From positions 1,434,001 through 1,498,000 of the forward strand of contig CP099988.1 in NCBI GenBank assembly GCA_024167805.1: a stretch of DNA of 64,000 nucleotides, given 5' to 3'. The translations under genes and the position numbers were made by a program. This DNA is from Methanobacterium sp. ERen5 (GTDB taxonomy: Archaea > Methanobacteriota > Methanobacteria > Methanobacteriales > Methanobacteriaceae). This document shows, in pieces, positions 63,998-64,000 of the stretch (positions are counted from its first letter, which is position 1; every line of letters begins with the position of its first letter). The notes under the pieces are model-generated. The model worked only from the letters and a program-made list of their open reading frames with translations. It had not been told where the DNA came from and did no database searches.

Positions 63998-64000
63998 ATT

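Overview
The window is a low-GC, gene-dense stretch of a methanogenic archaeon of the order Methanobacteriales, most likely Methanobacterium or a close relative. The evidence is an RNA polymerase B subunit split into B'' and B', a KorDABC 2-oxoacid:ferredoxin oxidoreductase, type II archaeal GAPDH, topoisomerase VI, Sep-tRNA:Cys-tRNA synthase, Taw1, aIF1A/aIF5A, a KEOPS subunit, and several families known mainly from methanogens (DUF4013, DUF2124, DUF447, UPF0280, TIGR00300). I saw no rRNA, insertion sequence, prophage or CRISPR array.

Layout. 0-4 kb: korDABC-sucC operon (partial TCA arm). 4-7.5 kb (minus strand): a membrane protein, a secreted DUF1002 protein and Taw1. 7.7-9.7 kb: tpi-pgk. 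9.9-10.5 kb: five tRNAs (Thr, Pro, Tyr, Asp, Lys). 10.5-24.1 kb: the archaeal transcription/translation cluster rpoH-rpoB2-rpoB1-rpoA1-rpoA2-rpl30e-nusA-rps12-rps7-fusA-tuf-rps10-tRNA-Ser. 24.3-34.8 kb: accessory genes, including two DUF4013 membrane proteins, a Ku + ATP-dependent ligase pair (NHEJ-like), a NYN-domain protein, a GyrI-like protein with a decayed paralogue nearby, SepCysS, a PHP phosphoesterase, a putative PD-(D/E)XK nuclease, and GAPDH. 37.2-41.9 kb (minus): aIF1A-rio1-KH-top6B-top6A. 42.6-51 kb: moeA, UPF0280, membrane proteins, geranylgeranyl reductase, tRNA G10 methyltransferase, isopropylmalate/citramalate synthase, Cgi121. 51-64 kb: PLP enzyme, NreA, MsrB, the two GMP synthase subunits separated by a GtrA/glycosyltransferase pair, DUF2124-DUF447, adenine deaminase, a LOR/SDH-family enzyme, agmatinase and aIF5A.

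A dominant technical feature is that about fourteen otherwise well-conserved genes, including essential ones (rpoA1, rpoA2, rps10, aIF1A, rio1), are broken by one base, nearly always in or next to a homopolymer run, and almost always by a deletion. This pattern looks like sequencing or assembly error rather than real pseudogenes. I therefore give the full reconstructed gene extents and mark each break. The most interesting biological candidates are the Ku-ligase operon, the small PD-(D/E)XK protein with an inserted zinc ribbon and an N-terminal PCNA-box-like motif, and the TIGR00300 enzyme beside agmatinase.
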